Source of the DNA: Hemileia vastatrix
Lineage: Eukaryota; Basidiomycota; Pucciniomycetes; Pucciniales; Zaghouaniaceae
Length of the DNA stretch: 64,000 nucleotides
Direction of reading: 5' to 3'
NCBI GenBank assembly: GCA_030280995.1
Contig: JASXTE010000005.1
Coordinates: 29,948,001 to 30,012,000 of the forward strand
The notes below the pieces were generated by a model. The model was not told the origin of the DNA. It saw nothing but the letters and a program-made list of their open reading frames with translations, and ran no database searches. Position 1 is the stretch's first letter. Every line of letters begins with the position of its first letter. A program made the translations under genes and the position numbers. Positions 35,180 to 46,995 of the stretch are shown here, one piece after another.

Positions 35180-36992
35180 ATGAGTGCTCCCCAGGACAGT
35201 GTAAGTGAAAAACCTGCTTATAACACCAGGTCTAAAGCTAACAAAAACTTTCCAGGACATCACCATGGAGGGTCAACAATACCCCCAGGAAGAAAGCATG
35301 AGTATAGAAGAAAAGGATGCCCTCTTAAAAAAGATAACTATAAAAAAGACATCTCCTCCTCTTCAGGATCAACTGTCCCATCTGGCCAAACAGGTTCTGA
35401 AGTTGGAAGAATCAAAATCACTCATGTTCAAAGAGGTAGAGCAATTGCAAAACAATTGCAAGGTAGGGTTTCAGCAGATGAATCAGGCATTGACAGAGTT
35501 TAAGGGAGGCAAGCCCAGTCAGTCAAATCAGCAACCCCCTATCCAAGGCGGTTCAACTCACTCCCAGGAGAAAATCCTGGTAGACAAATGGAAATGGGAC
35601 TGGTTTCATCAACAGTGGACAAGCCACAGTTGCAACAGGGATCCACCACCTCATCTTACTTTCTCAGCTCACCCTTACAAAGGAAAAATGGGCCAAAAAT
35701 CAGGACTGGCAACTATCCCATGGTAAGTAGATTACCCTCTCAGATTGAAAATAATACTGATAATTACAATATAGGTAATTCTATTGATGTTAAATCTGTG
35801 CAAAAAATAGAGGAGGATTTAAGAAATTAAGTTTTAGAGTAGATACACCTGACTTGTCTTTTGTCCACAATAACAGTACTATTTATAATGATAATAAAGT
35901 TAACCCTCAGTTGCAACCACCTACTAGTGAGATGAGAAGTTCACAGGAGAGTGAGAGAATTGAAAAGGAAGACATGGAATATTTTAACAATAATCCAACT
36001 GTCCATAGAATTGTTTCAGCATTGAGGAATAAAATGACTGATTGTGAGGAACAGACAGTTAAGCTCACTAGTGATACAATTTCATCCTTGACATTAAACA
36101 TTTCTCAATTAGCAACACGTAACAAAAAATTAGAGAAAGAACATTTTTCTCCAACTCTTAAATATGATTCATTGAGTAATAAATATAATGACCTTTCAAA
36201 CAAATTCTGTGAGTTAGAAAAATTATATGAAACACATTTATTGAAAACCGAATCAAGAACAAAGTAATCTTTTGCCCAGACAAATCAAAGTGTCTCTGAG
36301 TTGCTACTAAGATTAACTAAAGTTGAGATTGAAACTGCCAATCTACTAATGAACCAGGATAATCATAAGTATAATCAATATAATAATAATCCTTTCATTG
36401 GCAAAAGTGAATCTCATTCCTTCCCTATACCACCACAATTAAAACCATCTGGTGGTAGTGTCAAATCTGAAAATGTAAGTCACATATCCATGCAGGAGGA
36501 AATACAAGACTATTTATCAAAAGTGAATGAGTTGTTGAATTTACCTAAGATTAGTGAGATAAAATCCAATCAGAAAAACTGGCCTAAGATAGATCAGTAC
36601 CCAACTTATGATGGGGAAGCCAGCTCTGATTGGCAACATTTTATTCAATGAATTGACAACTTGAAAATCTCATATAATTTAACAGATGAAGAAATAACAT
36701 CAAAATTAATTTCTTTATTTAAGGATGTTGCTTTATTATGGTTTGAAGCTGTCTTGAGTGAGGGTAAAGATTACTCTTGGGCTGAATGGAAACAACTTAT
36801 TGAAAAACAATTTGGAGGTTCTAAATTCAGGCTTACTCAGCAGAGACTGTATGAGAAGACTAGTTATAATCTGTTGAATGGTGACAAACCTATGGTATTT
36901 TTAATGAATTTAAACAAAATTGTAAAAGCCATTGAGCCTCATATGGATTTTAACTTATGGAAAGATAAGATGACATATATATTACCTATATC
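35180..36992 (+). pseudogene. Truncated gag of the first tandem copy
   Basis: Homologous to the first ~605 residues of the complete copy (MSAPQDSVSE…). It is broken by frame changes near 35500 and 35830, an in-frame TAA near 36266 and a TGA near 36649. It ends at …CCTATATC directly followed by TGTCAGCC of LTR 2. Zinc knuckle and pol are missing. Confidence 0.85.
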
Positions 36993-38169
36993 TGTCAGCC
37001 TAAATATCCTTAGGACTGAGTATTTCTTATGCTTCAAATAAGATAACTTTAACTATATTAAGCTTATATCTTAAAAATAAGGTTAAAATAATAATATATA
37101 TTATTTTATTATATATATATATAATTATTATTCTATTATATAATTTATAATAGTTTAAATAGCTTATCCATGGCCTAATAATACCTATTAAGGTGTTAAT
37201 GGAGTCATAATATACTTATCTTAAGTGATATGAAGTAATTATTGACATACATAAGCTTATATGTATACATAAATCTCATATTCAGTGAAATATGCAGTAT
37301 ATTATGTATATTTAGGTATATAAGTGGGTTTTAGCCCCTTAATAGCCTATAAACTTTGTTTTTCTGCTTATTTTAGGTCATATGGACGAAATCAGTGGAC
37401 TCACAACACCTACAGAAGCATAGACACCTATATCAGGCGCATACACCCAGTTTGGACAACTAAAATTACTTCCTTGGATGGTTATTCACGGATTTATGGG
37501 TTGGAAAGATGTTTTTGGGTTAATATGGATGCTTGGGGATGTTATTGGGGGCTTGGACATTTTATTTGTTTCCTTTATATGCTTTTAGTTTTATTAAATC
37601 TCTTTTTGATCATTTATTTTACCTGTTTCTTTATGGTTTCCGCTTTTATCTGGGTTTTCTATTTATGGTATGACTCTGTGTTATTATTAATAGTGATGGA
37701 GGGTCCTTACTGGAGGTCTGGTTGTTGAAACTGATTGAAGTGGACGCCATGGGGAGGTGATGGGCCCTCACAGTGCTGTAATTTCCGGGGATAGCAGTGA
37801 CATCATCTGGATTGAAGGTCTGTGCACTCCAGTGGATTTGGGTATAAGTAAGAAGGGATTTTGACGGTTTATTATCATCATTCAATTACTACAATTCAAA
37901 CAACCACTAAAATACAATTATTAGCATTCAGAAATATATTATAAAGCCCTTATAAATTGATATTATCTTTATATAAGCTATAACTATATTTTATTCTTCT
38001 ATTTTCCACCACTAGCACGCATTTAAATCCAAGTATTGTGAGTTTTATTTGAGTATAACTATTCTATTAGTCTTCCCCTGAGGTTTAATCACTAAATAAT
38101 TTATTAATAAGTAGTAGGACCATAAAATAACACTATTATATCATACTTATATACTAGAATATACTGACA
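36993..38169 (+). repeat. LTR 2 (1177 bp), 5' LTR of the complete copy
   Basis: Starts TGTCAGCCTAAATATCC and ends ATACTGACA; collinear with LTRs 1 and 3. The internal region follows with ATTGGGGGTC as the probable primer-binding site, with a leader of about 510 bp to the gag ATG at 38680. Confidence 0.9.
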
Positions 38170-38679
38170 ATTGGGGGTCTTTCCTTATATTTTACTTATT
38201 ATTTAGTATAAGCCTTGGGACGTGATTTTTACCTTAGTACAGCTCAAAATTAACAAAATATTTGGGTCTGCTGCATATTAGTGGGTCATCATAACTCATT
38301 GATTGCGGAAAAGAACCCTTATAATAATTGTACTAATTTTTATCATAAAAATTAGATATTTACAGTAGTAACTGTACCCAATATAAACCCAATTTCACTT
38401 GGTATTTGGACACCAATATAACACCCAATTAAATTGGTATTTGGCTAAAGCTTGGTAAGCTAGTTATTCACCCTTATAGAGGGCTAGTTAAACTTATTAT
38501 TATATTTTTAACAGATTTTTTCGAATTTTTCTTATATTTTATTTAAATAAATAAAGATATAAATTCAGGGTAAGCTCCATTGCTTTTTTATTAGTAATAT
38601 AATTGCTAATATTATTTGTCTACTAATTCCACAGAGTTTTTTCCTTTTGTAGACGTAAAATATTGTTATTCTGAACAAT

Positions 38680-41600
38680 ATGAGTGCTCCCCAGGATAGT
38701 GTAAGTGAACAGCCTGCTTATAATACCAGGTCTAAAGCTAACAAAAACTTTCCAGGACATCACCATGGAGGGACAACAGTACCCCCAGCCAGAAAGCATG
38801 AGTATAGAGGAAAAGGACGCCCTCTTAAAAAAGATAACTATAAAAAAGACGTCTCCTCCTCTTCAGGATCAACTGTCCCACCTGGCCAAACAGGTTCTGA
38901 AGTTGGAGGAATCAAAATCTCTCATGTTCAAAGAAGTAGAGCAGTTGCAAAACATTTGCAAGGTAGGATTTCAGCAGATGAATCAGGCAATGGCAGAATC
39001 AAAGGGAGGCCAGCCCAGTCAATTAAATCAGCAACCCCCTACCCAAGGAGGGTCCACTCACTCCCAGGAGTAAATCCTGGTAGACAAATGGAAATGGGAC
39101 TGGTTTCACCAACAGTGGACAAGCCACAGTTGCAACAGGGATCCACCCCCTCATCTGACTTCCTCAGCTCACCCTTACAAGGGAAAAAAGCACCAAAAAT
39201 CAGGACTGGCAACCATCCCTTGGTAAGTAACTTACCCTCTCAGATTAGACATAATACTGATAATTACAATATAGGTAATTCTATTGATGTTAAATCTGTG
39301 CAAAAAATAGAGGAGGATTTAAGAAATTTAGGTTTTAGAGTAGATACACTTGACTTGTCTTTTGTCCACAATAACAGTACTATTTATAATGATAATACAG
39401 TTAACCCTCAGTTGCAACCACCTACTAGTGAGATGAGAAGTTCACAGGAGAGTGAGAGAATTGAAAAGGAAGACATGGAATATTTTAACAATAATCCAAC
39501 TGTCCATAGAATTGTTTCAGCATTGTGGAATAGAATGACTGATTGTGAGGAACAGACCATTAAGCTCACTAGTGATACAATTTCATCCTTGACATTAAAC
39601 ATTTCTCAATTAGCAACACGTAATAAAGAATTAGAGAAAGAACATTTGTCTCTAACTCTTAAATATGATTCATTGAGTAATAAATATAATGACCTTTCAA
39701 ACAAATTTTGTGAGTTAGAAAAATTATATGAAACACACTTATTAAAGACTGAATCAAGAACAAAGTTATCTTTTGCACAGACAAATCAAAGGGTCTCTGA
39801 GTTGCTACAAAGATTAACTAAAGTTGAGATTGAAACTGCCAATCTACTAATGAACCAGGATAATCATAAGTATAATCAATATAATAATAATCCTTTCATT
39901 GGCAAAAGTGAATCTCATTCCTTCCCTGTACCACCACAATTAAAACCATCTGGTGGTAGTGTCAAATCTGAAAATGTAAGTCACAAATCCGTGCAGGAAG
40001 AAATACAAGACCATTTATCAAAAGTGAATGAGTATTTGAATTTACCTAAGATTAGTGAGATAAAATCCAATCAGAAGAACTGGCCTAAGATAGATCAGTA
40101 CCCAACTTATGATGGGGAAGCCAGCTCTGATTGGCAACATTTTATTCAAAGAATTGACAACTTGAAATTCTCATATAAGTTACCAGATGAAGAGATAACA
40201 TCAAAATTAATTTCTTTATTTAAGGATGTTGCTTTATTATGGTTTGAAGCTGTCTTAAGTGTGGGTAGAGACTACTCTTGGGCTGAATGGAAACAACTTA
40301 TTGAAAAACAATTTGGAGGTTCTAAATTCAGGCTTACTCAGCAGAGACTGTATGAGAAGACTAGGTATAATCCGTTGAATGGTGACAAACCTATGGTATT
40401 TTTAATGAATTTAAACAAAATATTAAAAGCCATTGAGCCTCATATGGATTTTAACTTATGGAAAGATAAGATAATATACAAATTACCTATATCTGTCAGA
40501 GACATTGTTGTAGCTAGAACATTAAATGTTACTGAATATTCTGACTTTATTAATATTTGCAATGAAATATTATTAAACCATAAGTATGAATCAAGGTATT
40601 CCACTTATAAGCAAAATGCTGAACCTGTAAAAACTCAGAATTCAAAAACACTTCAGGAGAAGCAGAAAAAACCTACTGCACCTGTAGTACCTAAAAAGTA
40701 TGAAACAAATACTTGTTATAAGTTTAACAAACCTTGGGTCAAAGGTCACAAATGTGAGAAAAACATAAATATTGTTGAAAATCAACGTGAATCTGAAACT
40801 GAAACTGAAAAAAGTAAAGAATCAAGTGATTATGACAGCAATATCTCATATAGTGATGAAAATGAAGTCTGTATGTTGGAAGATGATTTGTCCATCTTTG
40901 AAAATTTAATATTAAATATGGACTCAAATGAATCTTTACTGAATTTTGAGGATGCTGAAATCATTAAGGATATACAAGCTGATAACTTTAGAATGACACC
41001 TATCGCGGTTCCAGCTATCATTTCTGGTGAAAATGTTAATATAGTATTGGACACAGGAGCTGCTGGTTCAGTTGTTTCCACTAATACATTACAGAAAATT
41101 GATAGTGAATATAAGTTTAAGCTTGAACCACTTCAGAATAAAAATTGGAGAGGTTTTGGATCAGTACTACACCCCATTGGTAAATACAAAGCTGCTGTTT
41201 TCTTTAAACACCAACATGGTTATGTAAGGGTAACTTGTGACTTTGTAGTGATGGATAATACAAATTGTAGTAACTGTTTTATCATTGGCAATGATATTCT
41301 GACTAAATTTGGTGTAAAATTAGACCCTGCTAATAACAATTTTACAATTGGCATGAATGGTAAAAGGAAATTTAAAATAAATTCTTTTAACACAGTCTTA
41401 CACATTGAGTCAGTAACAAATTCCCCGTCTAAAGGAAGAGAATCCAATGAGTTGGAACTTCTGGAAACAGAAATTTCAAAAGCATCATTTGGCACTCAGA
41501 TAAGTGAAACTGAGAGAGATAATATTTTGGAATTAATTAAAGCTTTTCCAATGGCTTTTGCACATGGTACAAATGAACTTGGCCTTGTAAAAGAACATGA

Positions 41601-43476
41601 AATGAAAATTAGTTTAACCTGTGATATGGATAATATTCCTGCTAGTCTTAAAAAGAAACCATACCCTGCTTCACCAATGAAGAGGAAAGACATAGAGGAT
41701 AATATTAAGATGTTATTAAAAATGAACATTCTTGAGAAGGTTGAAACTACACCAAAATATTGTGTAATATCACCAGTGCTGATTTCTTATGAACAAGATA
41801 AAGCAAGACTGTGTGGTGATTATAGAGCATTAAATACATTTACAGTAGATGATATTTATCCCTTGCCAAGGATTGCCTCTATACATGCTACCCTTAAAGG
41901 TGCTAAATATATAAGTTGCCTAGATGGAAATAAAGGGTACCATCAAATTCCTGTTGAAAAGAATTCACAGAACTTTTTGTTGATAACAACACACATGGGA
42001 ATTTATAAGTATGTCAGAATGCCATTTGGACCAAAAAATGCTCCATCAGTATTTCAGAAGTTAATGGATATAACATTCCATAATGAAATGATTGAGGGAT
42101 GGTTAATGGTATACATTGATGACATCATAGTGTTCTCTAAAACTTTTGATGAACACTTAATCCATTTAAGGAAAGTATTTCAGAAAATGGATGAAATAAA
42201 AATGACCCTTGCATTGAAAAAATGTAAATTTGAGTTTGAATCTTTAAAAGTGCTTGGTCATATTGTATCTGGCTTACAAATATGTGTAGACCAAAATAAA
42301 GTGGCTGCAATAAAGAATATTGGCATTCCTCAAAATGTGAAGGATGTACAATCTTTTCTTGGAATGTGTGGTTATTATAGACAATATATAAAAAACTACC
42401 AATCAATTGCTGCACCACTGACCACACTGATAAAGAAATCAGAAGCTTTCATTTGGAATAATGAAAGACAACAAGCTTTCAATAAGTTGAAGGAATGTTT
42501 AATGACAGCTCCTATCTTGGGATTACCAGATTTCCAATTACCTTTTGTATTATATACAGATGCAAGTTTTATTGGACTGGGTGCTGCTTTGCATCCAAAA
42601 CAACTTATTGAAGGTAAAATGTCAGAAGTAGTAATCTGCTATATTTCACGTACTCTGAGAAGTGGTGAATTGAAATATGGTGCTACTCAACTTGAATGTT
42701 TGGCAGTAGTATGGGCTCTTGAAAAGCTACATTATTACATTGAAGACCAAAAATTTGAGTTAATAACTGACTGTAGTGCAGTTAAGTCACTCTTAAACAT
42801 GAAAACTCCTAATAGACACATGTTTAGATGGCAATTAGCTGTACAAGAATACAGAGGACGGATGACTATTACACATAGAGCAGGAACCTTGCACTCTAAT
42901 GTAGATCTGTTATCTAGAGTACCTCTGCCTAATAATGATGATAATCCTGCTTATGTTCCTGAGTCAGAGATTATTAACATTTATGGCATTTATATTGTAG
43001 ATCTTGAGGATGAATTTATGCAATCAATTCTTGATAATTATAATTCAGATCCTGACTTAAGTAAATTAACTACAATATTAAATGATCCATCTAATGCTTC
43101 AATGAATGTTTTAATAAAAACATTACAAAATAAGTATAAAGAGGCATTAGAGAAAGGAAAATTTTCCATTGAGGATGGTTTTATATATTACAGGAAAAAA
43201 TTAAGTAATGTAATTGTAATTCCCCCTTCAATGAAGGAGTTAATGTTAAGTTTATGTCATGATGATATATTAGAAGGTCCTTTTGACTACCATAAAACAT
43301 TAACCAGAGTAAAAAACACAGCTTGGTGGATTAAAATGTCTGAGGATGTTCAGAAATATGTTGAAACATGTGATTCTTGTCAAAAATCTAAAAGACTAAC
43401 AGAAAAAGAGCTGGTTTATTACAACAAATTGAGCAACCAAAAGCTCCATGGGAAATCATTAACATGGACTTTGTAA
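38680..43476 (+). CDS. Gag-Pol polyprotein of a Ty3/gypsy chromovirus (up to the integrase zinc domain)
   Basis: One open frame of 1598 codons. Order: basic N-terminus; coiled coil (about residues 270-390); Gag capsid-like region (WPKIDQYPTYDGEASSDWQHF); a zinc knuckle at about 679 reading C-Y-K-F…GHKC, with Phe in place of the second Cys; aspartic protease with LDTGA (about 790); reverse transcriptase with CLDGNKGYHQI, MPFGPKNAPS and YIDD (1145-1148); RNase H with LYTDAS (about 1292) and QLECLAVVWAL; integrase HHCC ending CDSCQ (about 1564-1568). Gag and Pol are fused in a single frame. The frame is lost near 43411-43414, just before the integrase core, and the last residues to 43476 are out of frame. 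Read-out of the rest needs the next ORF. Confidence 0.9.
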   Translation: MSAPQDSVSEQPAYNTRSKANKNFPGHHHGGTTVPPARKHEYRGKGRPLKKDNYKKDVSSSSGSTVPPGQTGSEVGGIKISHVQRSRAVAKHLQGRISADESGNGRIKGRPAQSIKSATPYPRRVHSLPGVNPGRQMEMGLVSPTVDKPQLQQGSTPSSDFLSSPLQGKKAPKIRTGNHPLVSNLPSQIRHNTDNYNIGNSIDVKSVQKIEEDLRNLGFRVDTLDLSFVHNNSTIYNDNTVNPQLQPPTSEMRSSQESERIEKEDMEYFNNNPTVHRIVSALWNRMTDCEEQTIKLTSDTISSLTLNISQLATRNKELEKEHLSLTLKYDSLSNKYNDLSNKFCELEKLYETHLLKTESRTKLSFAQTNQRVSELLQRLTKVEIETANLLMNQDNHKYNQYNNNPFIGKSESHSFPVPPQLKPSGGSVKSENVSHKSVQEEIQDHLSKVNEYLNLPKISEIKSNQKNWPKIDQYPTYDGEASSDWQHFIQRIDNLKFSYKLPDEEITSKLISLFKDVALLWFEAVLSVGRDYSWAEWKQLIEKQFGGSKFRLTQQRLYEKTRYNPLNGDKPMVFLMNLNKILKAIEPHMDFNLWKDKIIYKLPISVRDIVVARTLNVTEYSDFINICNEILLNHKYESRYSTYKQNAEPVKTQNSKTLQEKQKKPTAPVVPKKYETNTCYKFNKPWVKGHKCEKNINIVENQRESETETEKSKESSDYDSNISYSDENEVCMLEDDLSIFENLILNMDSNESLLNFEDAEIIKDIQADNFRMTPIAVPAIISGENVNIVLDTGAAGSVVSTNTLQKIDSEYKFKLEPLQNKNWRGFGSVLHPIGKYKAAVFFKHQHGYVRVTCDFVVMDNTNCSNCFIIGNDILTKFGVKLDPANNNFTIGMNGKRKFKINSFNTVLHIESVTNSPSKGRESNELELLETEISKASFGTQISETERDNILELIKAFPMAFAHGTNELGLVKEHEMKISLTCDMDNIPASLKKKPYPASPMKRKDIEDNIKMLLKMNILEKVETTPKYCVISPVLISYEQDKARLCGDYRALNTFTVDDIYPLPRIASIHATLKGAKYISCLDGNKGYHQIPVEKNSQNFLLITTHMGIYKYVRMPFGPKNAPSVFQKLMDITFHNEMIEGWLMVYIDDIIVFSKTFDEHLIHLRKVFQKMDEIKMTLALKKCKFEFESLKVLGHIVSGLQICVDQNKVAAIKNIGIPQNVKDVQSFLGMCGYYRQYIKNYQSIAAPLTTLIKKSEAFIWNNERQQAFNKLKECLMTAPILGLPDFQLPFVLYTDASFIGLGAALHPKQLIEGKMSEVVICYISRTLRSGELKYGATQLECLAVVWALEKLHYYIEDQKFELITDCSAVKSLLNMKTPNRHMFRWQLAVQEYRGRMTITHRAGTLHSNVDLLSRVPLPNNDDNPAYVPESEIINIYGIYIVDLEDEFMQSILDNYNSDPDLSKLTTILNDPSNASMNVLIKTLQNKYKEALEKGKFSIEDGFIYYRKKLSNVIVIPPSMKELMLSLCHDDILEGPFDYHKTLTRVKNTAWWIKMSEDVQKYVETCDSCQKSKRLTEKELVYYNKLSNQKLHGKSLTWTL

Positions 43477-44624
43477 CAGGTTTGCCAATAGCAGGGCATA
43501 AGAGTTATAACTCCTGCTGGGTAATTGTAGATAGATTTACAAAGATGTGTAAATTTATTCCTACCCACAAAGAGGTTTCCGCAAAGGACTTAGCTTTTTT
43601 ATGGTGGACACAAATGTTAATTACAGCAGGTTTCCCCAAAGCAATAGTTTCTGAAAGAGATCCTAAATTTACTTCTGAGTTCTGGACATCACTTACGGAT
43701 GTTTCAGGGTGTCAATTAAAACTTTCTACAGCACACCATCCACAAACTGATGGGCTAGCAGAAAGAATGATACAAACCTTAGAAGATATGATAAGAAGAT
43801 ACTGTGCTTTTGGTCTTAATTTTAAAGACAATGACAAATTCACGCATGATTGGGTAACCCTTATCCCAGGTTTAGAATTTACATATAATAGTACAGTACA
43901 TTCTGTCACTGGCAAAAAGCCATTTGAGTTATGGTTGGGTTATGTACCTAATACCCCTGCTAAAACTCTTAATAAGTTACCTAGATTGGATATTCATCCA
44001 GGTACTAAATCTTTTCTTCAGATGCAGGAATTATGCAGAAAACATGCTCAAGAATGTATAAATAAGGCTTTTGAATATGAAAAGAAAAGATGGGATAAAG
44101 CCCATAAAGAACAAATGTTCAAAGAGGGTGATGAAGTCCTTATTTCAACGCTACATTTCAATTTAAATGGTAATGTTAAATTGAAGGATCCATTCATTGG
44201 ACCATTTGTAGTTAAAAAGATGGTTGGTAATAATGCTGTTGAGGTTATTCTATATGCAACTTATGATAGAAAACATCCAGTATTTCCTATTTCTCTTATA
44301 AAACCATACCATTCTAATGATACTGCTCTCTTTCCAAGAAGATCAGAAAGGCATAAACAGCAACCTGAAGAAATAGTGGAAAAAGCAGAAATTGAAAAGA
44401 TACTTATAAAGAGACACCTTACTAAAGAAAAGGGAGTTGAGTATCAATTAAGATTTAAAAATAAATCAAGTGAATATGATCAGTGGATTTCAGAAAATGA
44501 AATATCTGATCTTAAAAATCTCTTGAAAAAATTTAAATCTAAAGAATACTTTTTATTCAGTATATGTATTATAAAAATTATTTTTTATTTTTTATTTTTT
44601 ATTTCACTCCTTAGTTTTAATTAA
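43415..44624 (+). CDS. Integrase core and chromodomain of the same element (frame -1)
   Basis: The coherent protein sequence starts about 43415 (LLQQIEQPKAPWEIIN). The ATG at 43464 is inside it and is probably not a real start. The catalytic triad is visible: Asp 2 in MDFVTGLP, Asp 66 in SERDPKF and Glu about 100 in TDGLAERM (numbered from 43464). Downstream come the GPF/VKK integrase tail and a C-terminal chromodomain (EIEKILIKRH…VEYQLRFKNKSSEYDQWI). The chromodomain marks it as a chromovirus and normally guides integration to modified chromatin. A single-base loss in CTGG at 43411-43414 explains the break. Programmed -1 slippage is possible but no canonical heptamer is in phase. Confidence 0.85.
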
Positions 44625-44654
44625 AATGTCTTAACATTTTTTTTTATTGTTTTT

Positions 44655-44670
44655 TTTTGGGGTGAAGGAT
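44655..44670 (+). promoter_or_regulatory. Polypurine tract of the gypsy element
   Basis: A T run is followed by GGGGTGAAGGAT directly before the TGTCAG start of LTR 3, the expected position for the plus-strand primer. Confidence 0.6.
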
Positions 44671-45847
44671 TGTCAGCCTAAATATCCTTAAGACTGAGTA
44701 TTTATTATGCTTAAAATAAGATAACCTTAAGTAAATTAAGCCTATATCTTAAAAATAAGGTTAAAATAATAATATATATTATTTTATTATATATATATAT
44801 AATTATTATTCTATTATATAACTTACAGTAGTTTAAATAGCTTATCCATGGCCTAATAATACTTATTAAGGTGTTATTGGAGTCATAATATACTTATCTT
44901 AAGTGATATGAAGTAATTATTGACATACATAAGCTTATATGTATACATAAACCTCATATTCAGTGAATTATGCAGTATCTTATGTATATTTAGGTATATA
45001 AGTGGGTTTTAGCCCCTTAATAGCCTATAACCTTTGTTTTTCTGCATATTTTAGGTCATATGGAAGAAATAAGTGGACTCACAACGCCTAAAGAAGCATA
45101 TACACCTATATCAGGCGCATACACCCAGTTTGGACAACTTAATTTACTTCCTTGCATGGTTATTCACGGATTTATGGGTTGGAAGGACATTTCTGGGTTA
45201 ATGTGGATGCTTGGGGATGTTATTGGGGGCTTGGAAATTTTATTTGTTTTCTTTATATGCTTTTGGTTTCATTAAATCTCTTTTTGATTGTTTATTTTAC
45301 CTGTTTCTTTATGGTATCCACTTTTATCTGGATTTTCTATTTATGGTATAGATCTGTGTTATTATTATTAGTGATGGAGGGTCCTTAATGGAGGTCTGGG
45401 TGTTGAAACTGCTTGAAGTGGAAGCCATGGGGAGGTGATGGGCCCTCAAAGTGCTGTAATTGCCGGGGATAGCAGTGACATCATCTGGATTGAAGGTCTG
45501 TGCACTCCAGTGGATTTGGGTATAAGTAAGGAGGAATTTTGACGGTTATTTATCATCATTTAATTACTAAAATTTAAACAAGCACTTCAATAAAATTATT
45601 AACATTTAGAAATATATTATAAAGCCATTATAAATTGATATTATCTTTATATAAGCTATAACTATATTTTATACATCTATTTTCCACCACTAGCACGCAT
45701 TTAAATCTAAGTATTTTGAGTTTTATTTGAGTATAACTATTTTATTAGTCTTCCCCTGAGGTTTAATCACTAAATAATTTATTGATAAGTAGTAGGACCA
45801 TAAATAAACACTATTATATCATACTTATATACTAGACTATACTGACA
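44671..45847 (+). repeat. LTR 3 (1177 bp), 3' LTR
   Basis: TGTCAGCCTA…CTGACA. After it the sequence leaves the element (TATTTAAACCTCG), unlike LTRs 1 and 2, which continue with ATTGGGGGTC; this fixes the LTR end. Confidence 0.9.
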
Positions 45848-45909
45848 TATTTAAACCTCGTTATTAATAATTTAATGAGCTGATTTTGCCTTGAGTATCA
45901 TGTGGCGCA

Positions 45910-46995
45910 TTACAGATGCCCAGTTATAAGACGCGAGCTCCGTTGAGCGTGGGAACACACTCTTCCCACACTATAATCTTTTCCCTACTACTTCTTTTAA
46001 GATTTTTTATATTTCTAACTGCCCCACTCCTGTTCACACGCCTCCACACCCCAAAGCTGATGGCAGTGTTGTTACCCATCAATATAACCACGCTTGCACC
46101 GCTTGTGATTCAATGGAGTACTTCTGCGTCCAAAGCACGGACACACAAGGCCCTCTCCAGAAATGCAAATTTTGTTGCTGGAGACGGGTGACCTGTGATG
46201 CCCTTACAAAAAACAGGGACATTAAGAGGAGGTTTACAGGGACTAAGTACTGGGTAATTCATAAGGCCAAAGAGGTGGTCAAGGATATTTGGGACATATT
46301 GGTCAGGTATAATTGATCGGTGGAAGAAGAGAAAAACGAGGTCGAAGATACTGTGGTGACTTGGGTAGCCCAGACTAGAGATTGAAAGCGAGGGGTGGAA
46401 CACAAGGTGGATGAGAATGAGGTTACCATCTCGAGCTGTCCTCCAAAAAAATGATGGATGATGATGAGGAGGAGAAGGGAGTGACAATAGAGGTCATCCT
46501 GTAGCTTTTTTTAGAAACCAACCCTGTTTTTTAGGTGAGTTTTACCTTTTTCTTGTTTCAAGTTTTTTAGTTTACACTGATGACCATATGTTATATTTTT
46601 AGAATTCAGATGTCATCAAAGAAGCTCCGATTGTTAAGGCTGTCCCATTGCTGCCAGTTGAGGCCAGTCAACCAGCAGTTGATTTAAAGGAGGAGGAGGA
46701 GGAAACCCTTGACCAGGTGTGGTCAAAGAAGCCTCGGCAGGGTCAATGAGTTTGATTTGTCAAAAACTTAAGTGAAGAGATTGACAAGATTGTCGATGCT
46801 GCCTCCTTCATTGTGGCAGAAGAGTTACTTGAAATTGGAGAGGTGGTACCGGTGGGAGAGGAGGAGGTATTTGAAAAATGCAGAAAGGAAATTAGGGTGG
46901 TGTTCAAGAAAATGAAGAAATTGGTCAGAAGAAAATGCAGTAGAAGATTTGAAATGGGTAGAGAAAAAATAAATGAGAGAAGGAAAAAAAAGTAG
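45910..46995 (+). pseudogene. Cys-rich ORF remnant of unknown function
   Basis: Plus-strand coding-like sequence from about 46045 to 46316 contains CTACDSMEYFC, then KCKFCCWRRVTC: a CxxC…C…CxxC…C pattern like the zinc-cluster repeats of fungal proteins. It ends KDIWDILVRYN. A second block (about 46600-46995, after an AG near 46598) is acidic then basic (EEEEETLDQVW; KKMKKLVRRKCSRRFEMGREK), with a TGA near 46747. The open frame from 45916 is in a different frame from the Cys-rich part. It is antisense to the gypsy copy to its right and may be an antisense ORF between that copy's pol and its lost LTR, or a piece of a host gene. Confidence 0.35.

Larger units (their letters stand above)
33495..45847 (+). 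mobile_element. Tandem Ty3/gypsy chromovirus: LTR - partial gag - LTR - gag-pol - LTR
   Basis: Three LTRs of the same family (33495, 36993, 44671), each starting TGTCAG and ending CTGACA, bound one truncated and one complete internal region. The flanks are GATTT before the first LTR and TATTT after the last, a possible 5-bp target duplication with one change. The first internal region stops inside gag exactly where LTR2 begins. The layout suggests unequal recombination between LTRs or a template switch, followed by an internal deletion. The complete copy lacks only an undamaged frame in pol. Confidence 0.85.

Noticed and set aside
33880..45388. ORFs inside the LTRs (Trp/Phe-rich, 64-134 codons)
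   Set aside because: Not conserved in length or frame among the three LTRs; no start context or motif.
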